DNA of 8,712 nucleotides from Spartobacteria bacterium (GTDB lineage Bacteria; Verrucomicrobiota; Verrucomicrobiia; Chthoniobacterales; UBA10450), in assembly GCA_021324035.1 (NCBI GenBank), contig JAJPJU010000197.1, positions 1-8,712 of the forward strand, given 5' to 3'. Positions 1 through 6,610 of this stretch are shown here, piece by piece. The position numbers and the translations under genes are program-made. Below the pieces are notes generated by a model that was not told the DNA's origin, made no database searches, and was given only the letters and a program-made list of their open reading frames with translations. Every line of letters begins with the position of its first letter. Within the stretch, counting starts at the first letter, position 1.

Positions 1-146
1 GCAGTGTGCTCGTGCCATACTTTGGCGTCACCGTTGATGGAGCCGGTGGTGAGCTCTTTTGGAGACGCGCTGGCCGAAAGCAACGCGGCCGCAACAACAA
101 AAAAGACGGTAATAATAGTAAGAGTAAATTGACCGATCGTTTTCAC
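1..146 (-). CDS. Partial exported protein of unknown function (N-terminus only)
   Basis: Only the first 48 codons are present; the gene runs off the left edge. Read from GTG at 146, the protein begins MKTIGQFTL, followed by a hydrophobic stretch (about residues 8-23) and the small-residue run LLSASAS, with a plausible signal peptidase I site after ASA near residue 27. The mature part begins SPKELTTGSINGDAKVW. This is a classic Sec signal peptide, so export to the periplasm or beyond is likely. An in-frame ATG at 179 would add 11 residues ahead of the charged N-region; I prefer GTG because it gives the usual short signal-peptide N-region, with GGA about 11 nt upstream. The gene diverges from the LysR regulator, so it is a candidate target of that regulator (inference). 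I do not recognise the family from the fragment. Confidence 0.6.
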   Translation of the reverse strand, partial: MKTIGQFTLTIITVFFVVAAALLSASASPKELTTGSINGDAKVWHEHT

Positions 147-211
147 ATAAGTTAGCGTCCAGCATGCGCCTGCGGTCATTTGTCCGGCCAATATCTTCTT
201 GGTAGCACATA

Positions 212-226
212 ATACTTTTGAGGTAT
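212..226. promoter_or_regulatory. Candidate LysR-type operator, ATAC-N7-GTAT
   Basis: The sequence ATAC-TTTTGAG-GTAT is an exact ATAC-N7-GTAT inverted repeat and contains the T-N11-A core (213-225) of LysR-family boxes. This spacing and sequence are those described for BenM/CatM-type regulators. It lies in the divergent intergenic region, 92 bp before the regulator's ATG and 65 bp before the GTG of the exported-protein gene, where an autoregulatory and activating site is expected. No second full box was seen beside it. Assignment to this regulator is inference from position and motif. Confidence 0.5.
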
Positions 227-318
227 CGCCGTCTGTATGTGCGAGAGACGTCTGTCATAAATCGGAAAATGTTTGGCATTAACCTGTCGGGTCAGTTTAC
301 CTAGGTGTCTTAGCCTCA

Positions 319-1212
319 ATGGAACTTCGTCATCTACGCTACTTCGTCAGCGTTGCGGAAGCGCTGAGCTTCACAAAAGCCGCTGAAAAGCTGCACACCG
401 CACAGCCTTCACTCACGCGGCAAATTAAAGATTTGGAAGAGGAACTCGGTGTCCGGCTTCTGAACCGGACAAAGCAAAAGGTGAGCCTGACAGATGAGGG
501 CCGCTCCTTTCTCGCCGACGCCAAACGCGTTCTTGCTCTCGCGGCCGAAACCGTCGAGTCGGTCCGGCGATTACACAGCGGCGAGGCTCGATCGCTCAAT
601 GTAGGATACGTGAGCAATCTCTTTTACGATCTTCTGCCCAAGACTCTCGCTTCCTTCCATCAATCGTTTCCCACCGTTTCGGTTAATCTCTTCGACCTGT
701 CCTGCGGCGAGCAGTTTCGTGCGCTCGAAAATGGCAAGCTCGATCTTGGTTTCGTTGGGTTGCATGAGCCAATTGCGCGGCGGGGATTGGAATTTCAAAC
801 TGTTGTGTCCTACAAAACCGTCGCCGCGTTGCCGACAGACAATCCACTGACGAGAAAAGTGACGGTGCACCTGAAAGATCTTGCCTCCATGTTTTTCATC
901 GGAATGTCCGAATCGAGTTATCCCGGATATCGCGATTGGTTAACCAAAACGTGTCGGCGCGCGGCCTTTACACCCAAAGTCTTGCAAGATGTCGATCTTG
1001 AACGAACGATGATTCATTCCGTAGCCGCAGGATTGGGTGTTGCCCTCGTACCGGAGCAATTAAGAAAGCTCGAGCACGAGAATGTCGTGTTCCGGCCGCT
1101 CAATCCCACCGTGGCGACGGAAGGGTGCGTCGCATGGAGAAACGAGAATCCATCGGTTGCTTTGCAAGCTTACGTGCGGATCGTCGAACAAGTTGGTCGA
1201 AGCATCCGCTAA
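319..1212 (+). CDS. LysR-family transcriptional regulator
   Basis: This is a DNA-binding transcription factor of 297 residues, the usual size for the family. The N-terminal winged helix-turn-helix spans about residues 1-60: MELRHLRYFVSVAE opens it, the recognition-helix region reads LHTAQPSLTRQIKDLEEELG, and the wing ends LTDEGRSFL. A linker helix follows (about 62-90), then a periplasmic-binding-protein-like effector domain (about 92-290) with the family's AAGLGVALVPE segment at 236-246. The N-terminus most resembles the CatM/BenM/CbnR branch, whose members often sense aromatic or related acids; the effector here cannot be read from sequence. ATG at 319 fits the conserved family start, although only a weak AGG lies about 14 nt upstream. 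The gene is transcribed away from the exported-protein gene to its left, with a candidate operator between them. It is likely autoregulated and controls that neighbour (inference). Confidence 0.93.
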   Translation: MELRHLRYFVSVAEALSFTKAAEKLHTAQPSLTRQIKDLEEELGVRLLNRTKQKVSLTDEGRSFLADAKRVLALAAETVESVRRLHSGEARSLNVGYVSNLFYDLLPKTLASFHQSFPTVSVNLFDLSCGEQFRALENGKLDLGFVGLHEPIARRGLEFQTVVSYKTVAALPTDNPLTRKVTVHLKDLASMFFIGMSESSYPGYRDWLTKTCRRAAFTPKVLQDVDLERTMIHSVAAGLGVALVPEQLRKLEHENVVFRPLNPTVATEGCVAWRNENPSVALQAYVRIVEQVGRSIR

Positions 1213-1279
1213 TCTTCGAAATCACGGTGTTCGAGAAAACAACCTTCGTTATCCGCGGACTCGACAGCGGCGCACTAAA

Positions 1280-1294
1280 CACGGATTGTCCGTG
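1280..1294 (-). terminator. Weak candidate terminator hairpin downstream of tRNA-Ala
   Basis: On the minus strand a 6-bp stem CACGGA/TCCGTG encloses a CAA loop, extendable by one G-U pair, and is followed by TTTAG. It lies 66 bp beyond the tRNA 3' end and could end the lpxI-tRNA transcript. The T-tract is poor and the stem short. The rest of 1213-1360 shows no gene or other structure. On the plus strand no T-run follows, so it is not a good terminator for the LysR gene. Confidence 0.25.
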
Positions 1295-1360
1295 CGAGAT
1301 GCTGAGCCTAACGAACGCGCTGGAGAGAAGTAATTTGTTTGATCTCGCTCCGCGCAATTT

Positions 1361-1433
1361 TGGAGCCTAGGGGATTCGAACCCCTGACCTCCTCAATGCC
1401 ATTGAGGCGCTCTACCAACTGAGCTAAGACCCC
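1361..1433 (-). tRNA. tRNA-Ala (anticodon GGC)
   Basis: A complete 73-nt cloverleaf can be folded by eye. The acceptor stem is GGGGTCT/AGGCTCC with one G-T pair and discriminator A73; the D-arm is GCTC/GAGC with loop AGTTGGTA. The anticodon stem CCTCA/TGAGG holds loop ATGGCAT, placing anticodon GGC at 1398-1400 (complement). The variable loop is AGGTC and the T-arm AGGGG-TTCGAAT-CCCCT. GGC reads alanine codons GCC and GCU. CCA is not encoded, so it must be added after transcription. It sits 42 bp downstream of the lpxI stop in the same direction, with no clear promoter of its own in the gap, so processing from the upstream transcript is possible. Confidence 0.97.
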
Positions 1434-1475
1434 GAAAGTGAAGTCAGACTTTAGTTTTTCGCCCGGCGATTGCAA

Positions 1476-2324
1476 CTAGCGAGCGACAATCGAAATCTTC
1501 GAGCGCTCGGCCAATTCGACAACTTTATCCCGCTCGAGCAGCAAAGTTTTGCCGGCTTCGACCGCGATAACCCGCAGCTTTGCGTCCGCTGCGATTTTGA
1601 TCGTTTCGACGCCGATTACCGGAACGTCGAAGCGCATGTCCTGTTTCGGCTTCGCGACTTTGATCATCACCGCGCCCTCGCGGGCAAGCGCGCCGCCGCG
1701 TTTGATCGCGTCATTCGTTCCTTCAAAAGCTTCGACTGCCAAGACCGTCCCGTTTTTCACGATAATCGTCTGACCGATATCGAGGCGGGCGATTTCCTTC
1801 GCAACATTCCAGGCGAGATCGACGTCATCTTCTTCTACACGCGACAACTTCTGCCCCGCGATTAGCCCCTTTGTTGCGAGTTGATCGTCCATGAACGTTA
1901 TCGCCGGCAGAAGATCGACATTCACTTTTTTCAGCTCGCCGGCAATTGCGGTGAAGATCGACTCCGCATTGCGCTGCTTGAGTTTTGCCAGCACCACGAG
2001 CGCTTTCACATCCGGACGAAGATCGAACAAATTCTTGGGCGCGATCTGTCCGGCCATGATCGCTTGGTGGACTTTGTGATCGCGAAAAAACTTCAGGAGC
2101 TTACCGAGCTGTCCTACGCGCAGCCATTCCACGGTGTCGGCGTTTTTCTCGATCGACCGATCGGTTTCATCAACGAATGCAGCCGCGACGATTTGTTTTA
2201 CGCCGGATCTGCGCGCAGCCTGGGCCAATTCTCGTGGATAAACGCCGTTGCCTGCGATGATTCCGAGAATTTGTAGCGGTGCTTGTGCCAAGCACCGAAT
2301 CTGAATCAAGCAGGCGCTTGACAC
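1476..2324 (-). CDS. lpxI: UDP-2,3-diacylglucosamine pyrophosphatase LpxI
   Basis: LpxI hydrolyses UDP-2,3-diacylglucosamine to lipid X and UMP in the lipid A pathway, doing the job LpxH does in other Gram-negatives. Family features seen: LGIIAGNGVYPRELAQAAR near the N-terminus (residues 20-38), GQTIIVKNGTVLAVEAFEGT (184-203), and the QDMRFDVPVIGVET segment (228-241) that matches the conserved C-terminal DUF1009 motif. Length is 282 residues from GTG at 2324, close to the family norm of about 270-285. The start is unusual. Family members begin about 3 residues before LGIIAG, but no ATG is there. The possible in-frame starts are GTG 2324, TTG 2309 and TTG 2291, all inside the repeat at 2271-2338. 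GTG 2324 has GAGG 5 nt upstream and is preferred. The first 18 residues are therefore repeat-derived if that start is used. The gene follows atpC by 18 bp in the same reading frame and probably shares its transcript. Confidence 0.9.
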   Translation of the reverse strand: MSSACLIQIRCLAQAPLQILGIIAGNGVYPRELAQAARRSGVKQIVAAAFVDETDRSIEKNADTVEWLRVGQLGKLLKFFRDHKVHQAIMAGQIAPKNLFDLRPDVKALVVLAKLKQRNAESIFTAIAGELKKVNVDLLPAITFMDDQLATKGLIAGQKLSRVEEDDVDLAWNVAKEIARLDIGQTIIVKNGTVLAVEAFEGTNDAIKRGGALAREGAVMIKVAKPKQDMRFDVPVIGVETIKIAADAKLRVIAVEAGKTLLLERDKVVELAERSKISIVAR

Positions 2325-2338
2325 AAGCGCCTCTACAA
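2271..2338. repeat. REPIN-like paired-hairpin repeat between atpC and lpxI
   Basis: Two inverted 27-nt units (2271-2297 and the complement of 2312-2338) match at 22 of 27 positions and flank a 14-nt spacer. Both begin TTGTAG, so the element has TTGTAG/CTACAA ends. Each unit folds on its own: 2277-2297 has a 9-bp stem with loop TGC, and 2312-2332 a 9-bp stem with loop ACA. Compensating differences keep both stems paired. The design matches REP doublets (REPINs/BIMEs), short non-autonomous elements usually dispersed by a RAYT-type transposase encoded elsewhere. It resembles repeats I recall from soil Verrucomicrobia, but copy number cannot be tested here. It fills nearly all of the atpC-lpxI gap and covers the lpxI start. 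It may also modulate transcript ends or stability; no T-tract follows on either strand, so it is not an obvious terminator. Confidence 0.8.
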
Positions 2339-2342
2339 CTGG

Positions 2343-2753
2343 CTAGCTGTGATGGCGGCGTTTTACGTGCAATTGCGCGAGTGCCTTCGACAGGGACGTC
2401 TGAATGGCGGCCAATTGCTCCGGCGTGGTATCTTCCTTCATCGCCGCCTGTGCCCGAGCGACGGCAGCTTCGGCAGCCTCGAGATCGATCTTCTCTGATT
2501 GCATGGCCATGTCGGTCAAAATCGAAATGCCGTCAGCTTTAATCTCAACAAACCCTTCGCCGATGGCCATCGCAGTTTGGCGGCCACCTTTCAGGATTCG
2601 AAGCTCGCCCGGTTTCAGCGCAGTCAGCACCGGAACGTGATTAGGGTAAACGCCGAGCTCGCCCTCTGATCCGGGCAAAGTGACCATCTCAACGTCCTCG
2701 GAATAAATTTTTTCCTCGGGCGTAACGATCTCGAGCTTCAGCGTCGCGGCCAT
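2343..2753 (-). CDS. atpC: ATP synthase F1 subunit epsilon
   Basis: Epsilon is part of the central rotor stalk: it connects gamma to the c-ring and can inhibit ATP hydrolysis through its C-terminal helices. The 136-residue product has the N-terminal beta-sandwich (about 1-85), with LEIVTPEEKIYSEDVEMVTLP, then GELGVYPNHVPVLTALKPGEL, and the GGRQTAMAIGEGFVEI strand region. A C-terminal helical hairpin rich in A, E and Q follows (about 88-130). Length is normal. ATG at 2753 lies 1 nt after the atpD stop; AAGGAG is present upstream but 13 nt away, inside atpD. It is the last atp gene of the operon. Its TAG stop (2343-2345) is in the same frame as the downstream lpxI reading frame. Confidence 0.96.
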   Translation of the reverse strand: MAATLKLEIVTPEEKIYSEDVEMVTLPGSEGELGVYPNHVPVLTALKPGELRILKGGRQTAMAIGEGFVEIKADGISILTDMAMQSEKIDLEAAEAAVARAQAAMKEDTTPEQLAAIQTSLSKALAQLHVKRRHHS

Positions 2754-2754
2754 A

Positions 2755-4170
2755 CTAGGCTGCTTTCTCCTTAACCGAATCGATATTGCCCTTCATGTAG
2801 AAATCCGATTCGGGCACTTCGTCATGTTTGCCTTCGAGAATTTCTTTGAACCCCTTCACCGTTTCCGAAATCGGCACGTATTGGCCCTTGGTTCCGGTGA
2901 ACACTTCGGCAACGTGGAACGGTTGGCTGAGGAAACGCTGGATTTTGCGAGCGCGATGGACCATGAGTTTGTCCTCCGGGCTGAGCTCATCCATTCCAAG
3001 AATCGCGATGATGTCCTGGAGATCCTTGTAGCGCTGCAACACTCGCTGCACGCCACGCGCGACGCTGTAATGCTCTTCGCCCACGATTTCAGGCGCAAGT
3101 GACTTGGACGTCGACGCCAATGGATCGACCGCCGGATAAATTCCGAGCTCGGCGATAGCTCGCTCAAGCACAATGGTCGAATCGAGGTGTGCGAACGTGT
3201 TCGCCGGCGCCGGGTCGGTAAGATCGTCCGCCGGGACATAGACCGCCTGAAACGACGTAATCGAGCCTTTTTTGGTGGAAGTGATTCGTTCCTGAAGATC
3301 GCCCATTTCGGCAGAAAGGGTTGGTTGATAACCCACCGCGCTCGGGGTTCGGCCGAGCAGCGCGGAAACTTCAGAGCCTGCTTGTGAAAATCGGAAAATG
3401 TTGTCGATGAACAACAAAACGTCCTGGTTACGTTCGTCCCGGAAAAATTCCGTCATGGCCAACGCCGAAAGCGCAACCCGCAAACGCGCGCCCGGCGGTT
3501 CATTCATCTGTCCGTAAACCATTCCGACTTTCGACTTGGAAAGATCTTTCTGGTCGATGACGCCCGCTTCGCTCATTTCCTTGTAAAGATCGTTGCCTTC
3601 ACGAGTGCGCTCACCCACCCCGGCGAACACTGAAACGCCGCCGTGCCCCTTGGCGATGTTGTTGATGAGCTCCATGATGACGACGGTCTTACCGACGCCC
3701 GCTCCGCCGAACGCGCCAACTTTGCCGCCTTTCGAAAACGGGCAGATCAAGTCGATGACTTTGATTCCAGTTTCAAGGATCTGGACCTTCGTATCCTGCT
3801 CAGTCAGCTGGGGAGCCGGACGATGAATCGGATAACGCTTTGTGAATTTGACCGGACCGCGATTGTCGACCGGATCGCCAGTAACGTTAAATACGCGACC
3901 GAGCACGCCTTCGCCGACGGGCACGCTGATTGGGCCGCCGGTATCATTGACCTGCATGCCGCGTTTCAATCCTTCGGTCGACGACATCGCGATTGAGCGA
4001 ACCCATTTCTCGCCGAGATGCTGTTGTACTTCGAGGGTGAGCTTGGTCGGATTGCCGTTGACTTCGTACTCGATTTCGAGCGCGTTATAAATTCTCGGCA
4101 TGCTTTTTTCGTCGGAGAACTCCACGTCCACAACCGGGCCGATGACTTGAACGATATTTCCTTTATTCAT
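2755..4170 (-). CDS. atpD: ATP synthase F1 subunit beta (catalytic)
   Basis: Beta carries the three catalytic sites that make ATP from ADP and phosphate. The 471-residue protein has the N-terminal barrel (about 1-80), P-loop GGAGVGKT (155-162), catalytic-base region GVGERTREG (E187), Walker B LLFIDNIFRF (D256), ATP synthase signature PAVDPLASTS (346-355) and the C-terminal helical domain. The lever motif reads DELSPED (394-400) in place of the common DELSEED. MNKGNIVQVIGPVVDVEF is the conserved beta start, so ATG at 4170 is chosen; a longer frame from 4302 would overlap atpG and add residues not seen in the family. The start lies 7 bp after the atpG stop, in an A/T-rich stretch with no Shine-Dalgarno sequence. 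The stop is 1 nt before atpC. Confidence 0.98.
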   Translation of the reverse strand: MNKGNIVQVIGPVVDVEFSDEKSMPRIYNALEIEYEVNGNPTKLTLEVQQHLGEKWVRSIAMSSTEGLKRGMQVNDTGGPISVPVGEGVLGRVFNVTGDPVDNRGPVKFTKRYPIHRPAPQLTEQDTKVQILETGIKVIDLICPFSKGGKVGAFGGAGVGKTVVIMELINNIAKGHGGVSVFAGVGERTREGNDLYKEMSEAGVIDQKDLSKSKVGMVYGQMNEPPGARLRVALSALAMTEFFRDERNQDVLLFIDNIFRFSQAGSEVSALLGRTPSAVGYQPTLSAEMGDLQERITSTKKGSITSFQAVYVPADDLTDPAPANTFAHLDSTIVLERAIAELGIYPAVDPLASTSKSLAPEIVGEEHYSVARGVQRVLQRYKDLQDIIAILGMDELSPEDKLMVHRARKIQRFLSQPFHVAEVFTGTKGQYVPISETVKGFKEILEGKHDEVPESDFYMKGNIDSVKEKAA

Positions 4171-4177
4171 AAATATT

Positions 4178-5050
4178 TTAACCGCCGAGCGCCATTTGCG
4201 CGGTCGCGATCTCGAGCAACTCGGTCGTGATACTGGCCTGGCGCATTTTGTTGTATTCGAGGGTGAGATCCTTGATGAACTGAACCGAGTTATCGGTCGC
4301 ATTCTTCATCGCGACCATCCGCGCGCTGTGCTCGGAGGCGCGCGCGTCGAGGATCATCTGGAATACCTGATATTCGACATAGTAGGGCAACATGATGTCG
4401 AGAACTTGAAGCGCGTTTGGCTCGAAAATGTAACCGACCATCGGATCCACCCCCTCCGCTCCATCGGCTTTTTCGCCCTTGGGCAAATCAAATGCACTGA
4501 TCGGCAACAATGTTTGCCGGACCGGCTTTTGATTCACCGTGTTGATGAAATGCGTGTAGAGAATCGAAACCTTGTCGACGTCGCGGCTGAGGAATTTCTC
4601 CATGCAGAATTTTGAGAGCGGCTTCGTCTCGACAAAACTCGGGGCGTCTTTTAGTTCGAAATCAGCAAGCAGCTCGCGCTTGGTGCGCGCCACGAATTGA
4701 CGCGCCTTTTTCCCTGTGACGACGAAGTTTGTTTTTGCCTGGTCGAAATTGGCGGCTTCGCGAAAAAGATTGGTGTTGAGAGCGCCGGCCAGGCCTTTGT
4801 CCGTGCTGATGATCAGCACGAGTTCTTTTTTGACCTCACGAACGTCCAGGAGTGGATGAAAACGCGGATCCGTTCGTTTTTGGAGCGATACCAGAACGCG
4901 GTTCATCAATGAGGCATATGGCCGGCCGGCCAGAGCGTGCTGTTGCGCGCGACGCATCTTCGAGGCCGCGACCATCTGCATCGCCTTGGTGAGCTGGCCG
5001 ATGTTTCGGATCGATTTGATCCGGCGCCGTATGTCCTGTGTGTTTGCCAT
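4178..5050 (-). CDS. atpG: ATP synthase F1 subunit gamma
   Basis: Gamma is the coiled-coil rotor shaft that turns inside the alpha3beta3 hexamer. The 290-residue protein begins MANTQDIRRRIKSIRNIGQL, continues TKAMQMVAASKMRRAQ, and ends with MRQASITTELLEIATAQMAL; these two terminal helices form the shaft. The middle domain has the conserved ISTDKGLAGALNTNLFREA (81-99) and FEPN near 209-212. Length is typical for the family. ATG at 5050 lies 17 bp after the atpA stop; only a weak GAG lies near it. It sits in the usual order between atpA and atpD. Confidence 0.97.
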   Translation of the reverse strand: MANTQDIRRRIKSIRNIGQLTKAMQMVAASKMRRAQQHALAGRPYASLMNRVLVSLQKRTDPRFHPLLDVREVKKELVLIISTDKGLAGALNTNLFREAANFDQAKTNFVVTGKKARQFVARTKRELLADFELKDAPSFVETKPLSKFCMEKFLSRDVDKVSILYTHFINTVNQKPVRQTLLPISAFDLPKGEKADGAEGVDPMVGYIFEPNALQVLDIMLPYYVEYQVFQMILDARASEHSARMVAMKNATDNSVQFIKDLTLEYNKMRQASITTELLEIATAQMALGG

Positions 5051-5067
5051 TACTCGTTAGGTAAAAA

Positions 5068-6600
5068 TCAATGCCAGGTCGTCTTGAATTCCTGCATCGC
5101 GCCTTTGAGCTGCGCTTCCAGGTCTTGATCGATCTGTTTCTTGTCCTTGATCGTAAGCAACAACTGGCCTTTCCGCGTTTGCAGCCAGTCTTGCAGCTTG
5201 AGCTGAAATTCTTTTACCCGATCCACTGGCACATCATCGAGAAAACCGTTCTGCATCGCCCACATGATCGCGACCTGTTCCTCGACCGGAATCGGATTGT
5301 ATTGCTTTTGCTTGAACAACTCGACGATGCGTTGACCGCGGTCGAGCCGCGCCTTGGTCGCCGCATCCAGATCTGAACCGAACTGCGCGAACGCCGCGAG
5401 CTCACGGAATTGGGCAAGGTCCAGCTTCACTTTGCCGGCCACTTGTTTGATCGCCTTGATTTGCGCAGCGGAACCGACTCGGCTGACCGACAGACCGACT
5501 GAAATGGCCGGACGCACGCCCTGGTAGAACAGATCGGTTTCGAGATAAATCTGGCCGTCCGTAATCGAAATTACGTTCGTTGGAATGTAAGCCGACACGT
5601 CGCCAGCTTGCGTTTCGATGATCGGCAACGCCGTCAACGATCCGTTGCCAAAATCCTCGCTCACCCGCGCGGCTCGTTCGAGCAAACGCGAATGGAGATA
5701 AAAAACATCGCCCGGATAAGCCTCGCGCCCGGATGGACGCTTCAAAACGAGCGAGACCTGGCGATATGCGACCGCGTGCTTCGACAAATCGTCATATATA
5801 ATTAGCGCGTCCATTCTGTTATCCATGAACCATTCGCCCATCGCGGCCCCGGCAAACGGAGCGAGATACTGATTCGTCGCCGTGTCGGAAGCCGGCGCGG
5901 AAATAATCGTGGTGTAAGGCAGCGCACCTTCGCGTTGAAGAACGTCGAGAGCGCGCGCGACATTCGAATTCTTCTGTCCGATCGCGACGTAGATGCAATA
6001 GAGCGGGCGATAATCTTTATCACCATCTTCCTCGGCCGCTTTGTTCAAACGCGCCTGGCTGATGATCGTGTCGATCGCAATTGTGGTTTTGCCGGTGGAG
6101 CGGTCGCCGATAATCAACTCGCGTTGACCGCGCCCGATCGGAATCATTGCGTCGATCGCCATGATACCGGTTTGGACCGGCTGGCTGACGCTTTTTCGTT
6201 TAATGACGCCCGGAGCGATCTTCTCCAACGGATAAAATGTTTCGCTCTTGATCGGTCCTTTGTCGTCCAACGGCTGGCCAAGTGTGTTTACCACGCGTCC
6301 GAGCAGCGCTTTGCCAACAGGGACGGAAAGAAGCTGTCCGGTAGTTTTCACTTCGTCGCCTTCCGCGACTTTAGTTGTGTCGCCGAGCAAGATCGCGCCG
6401 ACTTCGGTTTCTTCGAGGTTCAAGGCGAGTCCGAACACGCCGTTCTGGAATTCAATCATTTCGTTCAACATCACGTCGCTCAAACCCTCGATGCGCGCGA
6501 CGCCGTCACCGGTTTCGCGGACGACGCCGACGTTGCTTTTGGTCGTCGATGTTTTCAGGCCCGCGATTTTCGTTTCAATTTCTTCAAGAATGCTGCTCAT
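5068..6600 (-). CDS. atpA: ATP synthase F1 subunit alpha
   Basis: Alpha forms the non-catalytic nucleotide sites of the F1 head and gives the arginine finger to the catalytic sites. The 510-residue protein starts MSSILEEIETKIAGL, the N-terminal helix that binds delta. It carries P-loop GDRSTGKT (165-172; Ser at 168 where GDRQTGKT is common), Walker B ALIIYDDLSK (265-274), signature PAISVGLSVS (364-373) and finger Arg374 in SVSRVGSAAQ. The C-terminal helical domain is complete and ends TTWH. ATG at 6600 is chosen because it matches the family start; an upstream ATG at 6666 lies inside atpH and adds 22 unrelated residues. The start is 10 bp after the atpH stop; the leader is A/C/T-rich with no Shine-Dalgarno sequence. 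Confidence 0.98.
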   Translation of the reverse strand: MSSILEEIETKIAGLKTSTTKSNVGVVRETGDGVARIEGLSDVMLNEMIEFQNGVFGLALNLEETEVGAILLGDTTKVAEGDEVKTTGQLLSVPVGKALLGRVVNTLGQPLDDKGPIKSETFYPLEKIAPGVIKRKSVSQPVQTGIMAIDAMIPIGRGQRELIIGDRSTGKTTIAIDTIISQARLNKAAEEDGDKDYRPLYCIYVAIGQKNSNVARALDVLQREGALPYTTIISAPASDTATNQYLAPFAGAAMGEWFMDNRMDALIIYDDLSKHAVAYRQVSLVLKRPSGREAYPGDVFYLHSRLLERAARVSEDFGNGSLTALPIIETQAGDVSAYIPTNVISITDGQIYLETDLFYQGVRPAISVGLSVSRVGSAAQIKAIKQVAGKVKLDLAQFRELAAFAQFGSDLDAATKARLDRGQRIVELFKQKQYNPIPVEEQVAIMWAMQNGFLDDVPVDRVKEFQLKLQDWLQTRKGQLLLTIKDKKQIDQDLEAQLKGAMQEFKTTWH

Positions 6601-6610
6601 GGTATTTTGT

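Noticed and set aside
238..257. Short palindrome around AGACGTCT in the LysR intergenic region
   Set aside because: It has even symmetry and does not fit a T-N11-A box; a 14-bp imperfect palindrome can occur by chance.
273..301. Possible sigma-70 promoter for the LysR gene (TTGGCA, 17 nt, TTTACC)
   Set aside because: The -35 is fair, but the -10 matches only 3 of 6 positions; too weak to list as a feature.
1434..1475. Small inverted repeats (TCGC-CGG-GCGA; AAAGT/ACTTT) between lpxI and tRNA-Ala
   Set aside because: Stems of 4-5 bp with no T-tract downstream in the transcribed direction; no support as a terminator or promoter.
1470..2276. Two plus-strand frames of 131 codons opposite lpxI
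   Set aside because: They are shadows of lpxI codon structure with no recognisable domain or start signal.
4171..4302. Upstream extension of atpD to a start at 4302
   Set aside because: The extra 44 residues are Arg/Ser-rich, overlap the atpG C-terminus, and precede the conserved MNKGNIVQVIG start.
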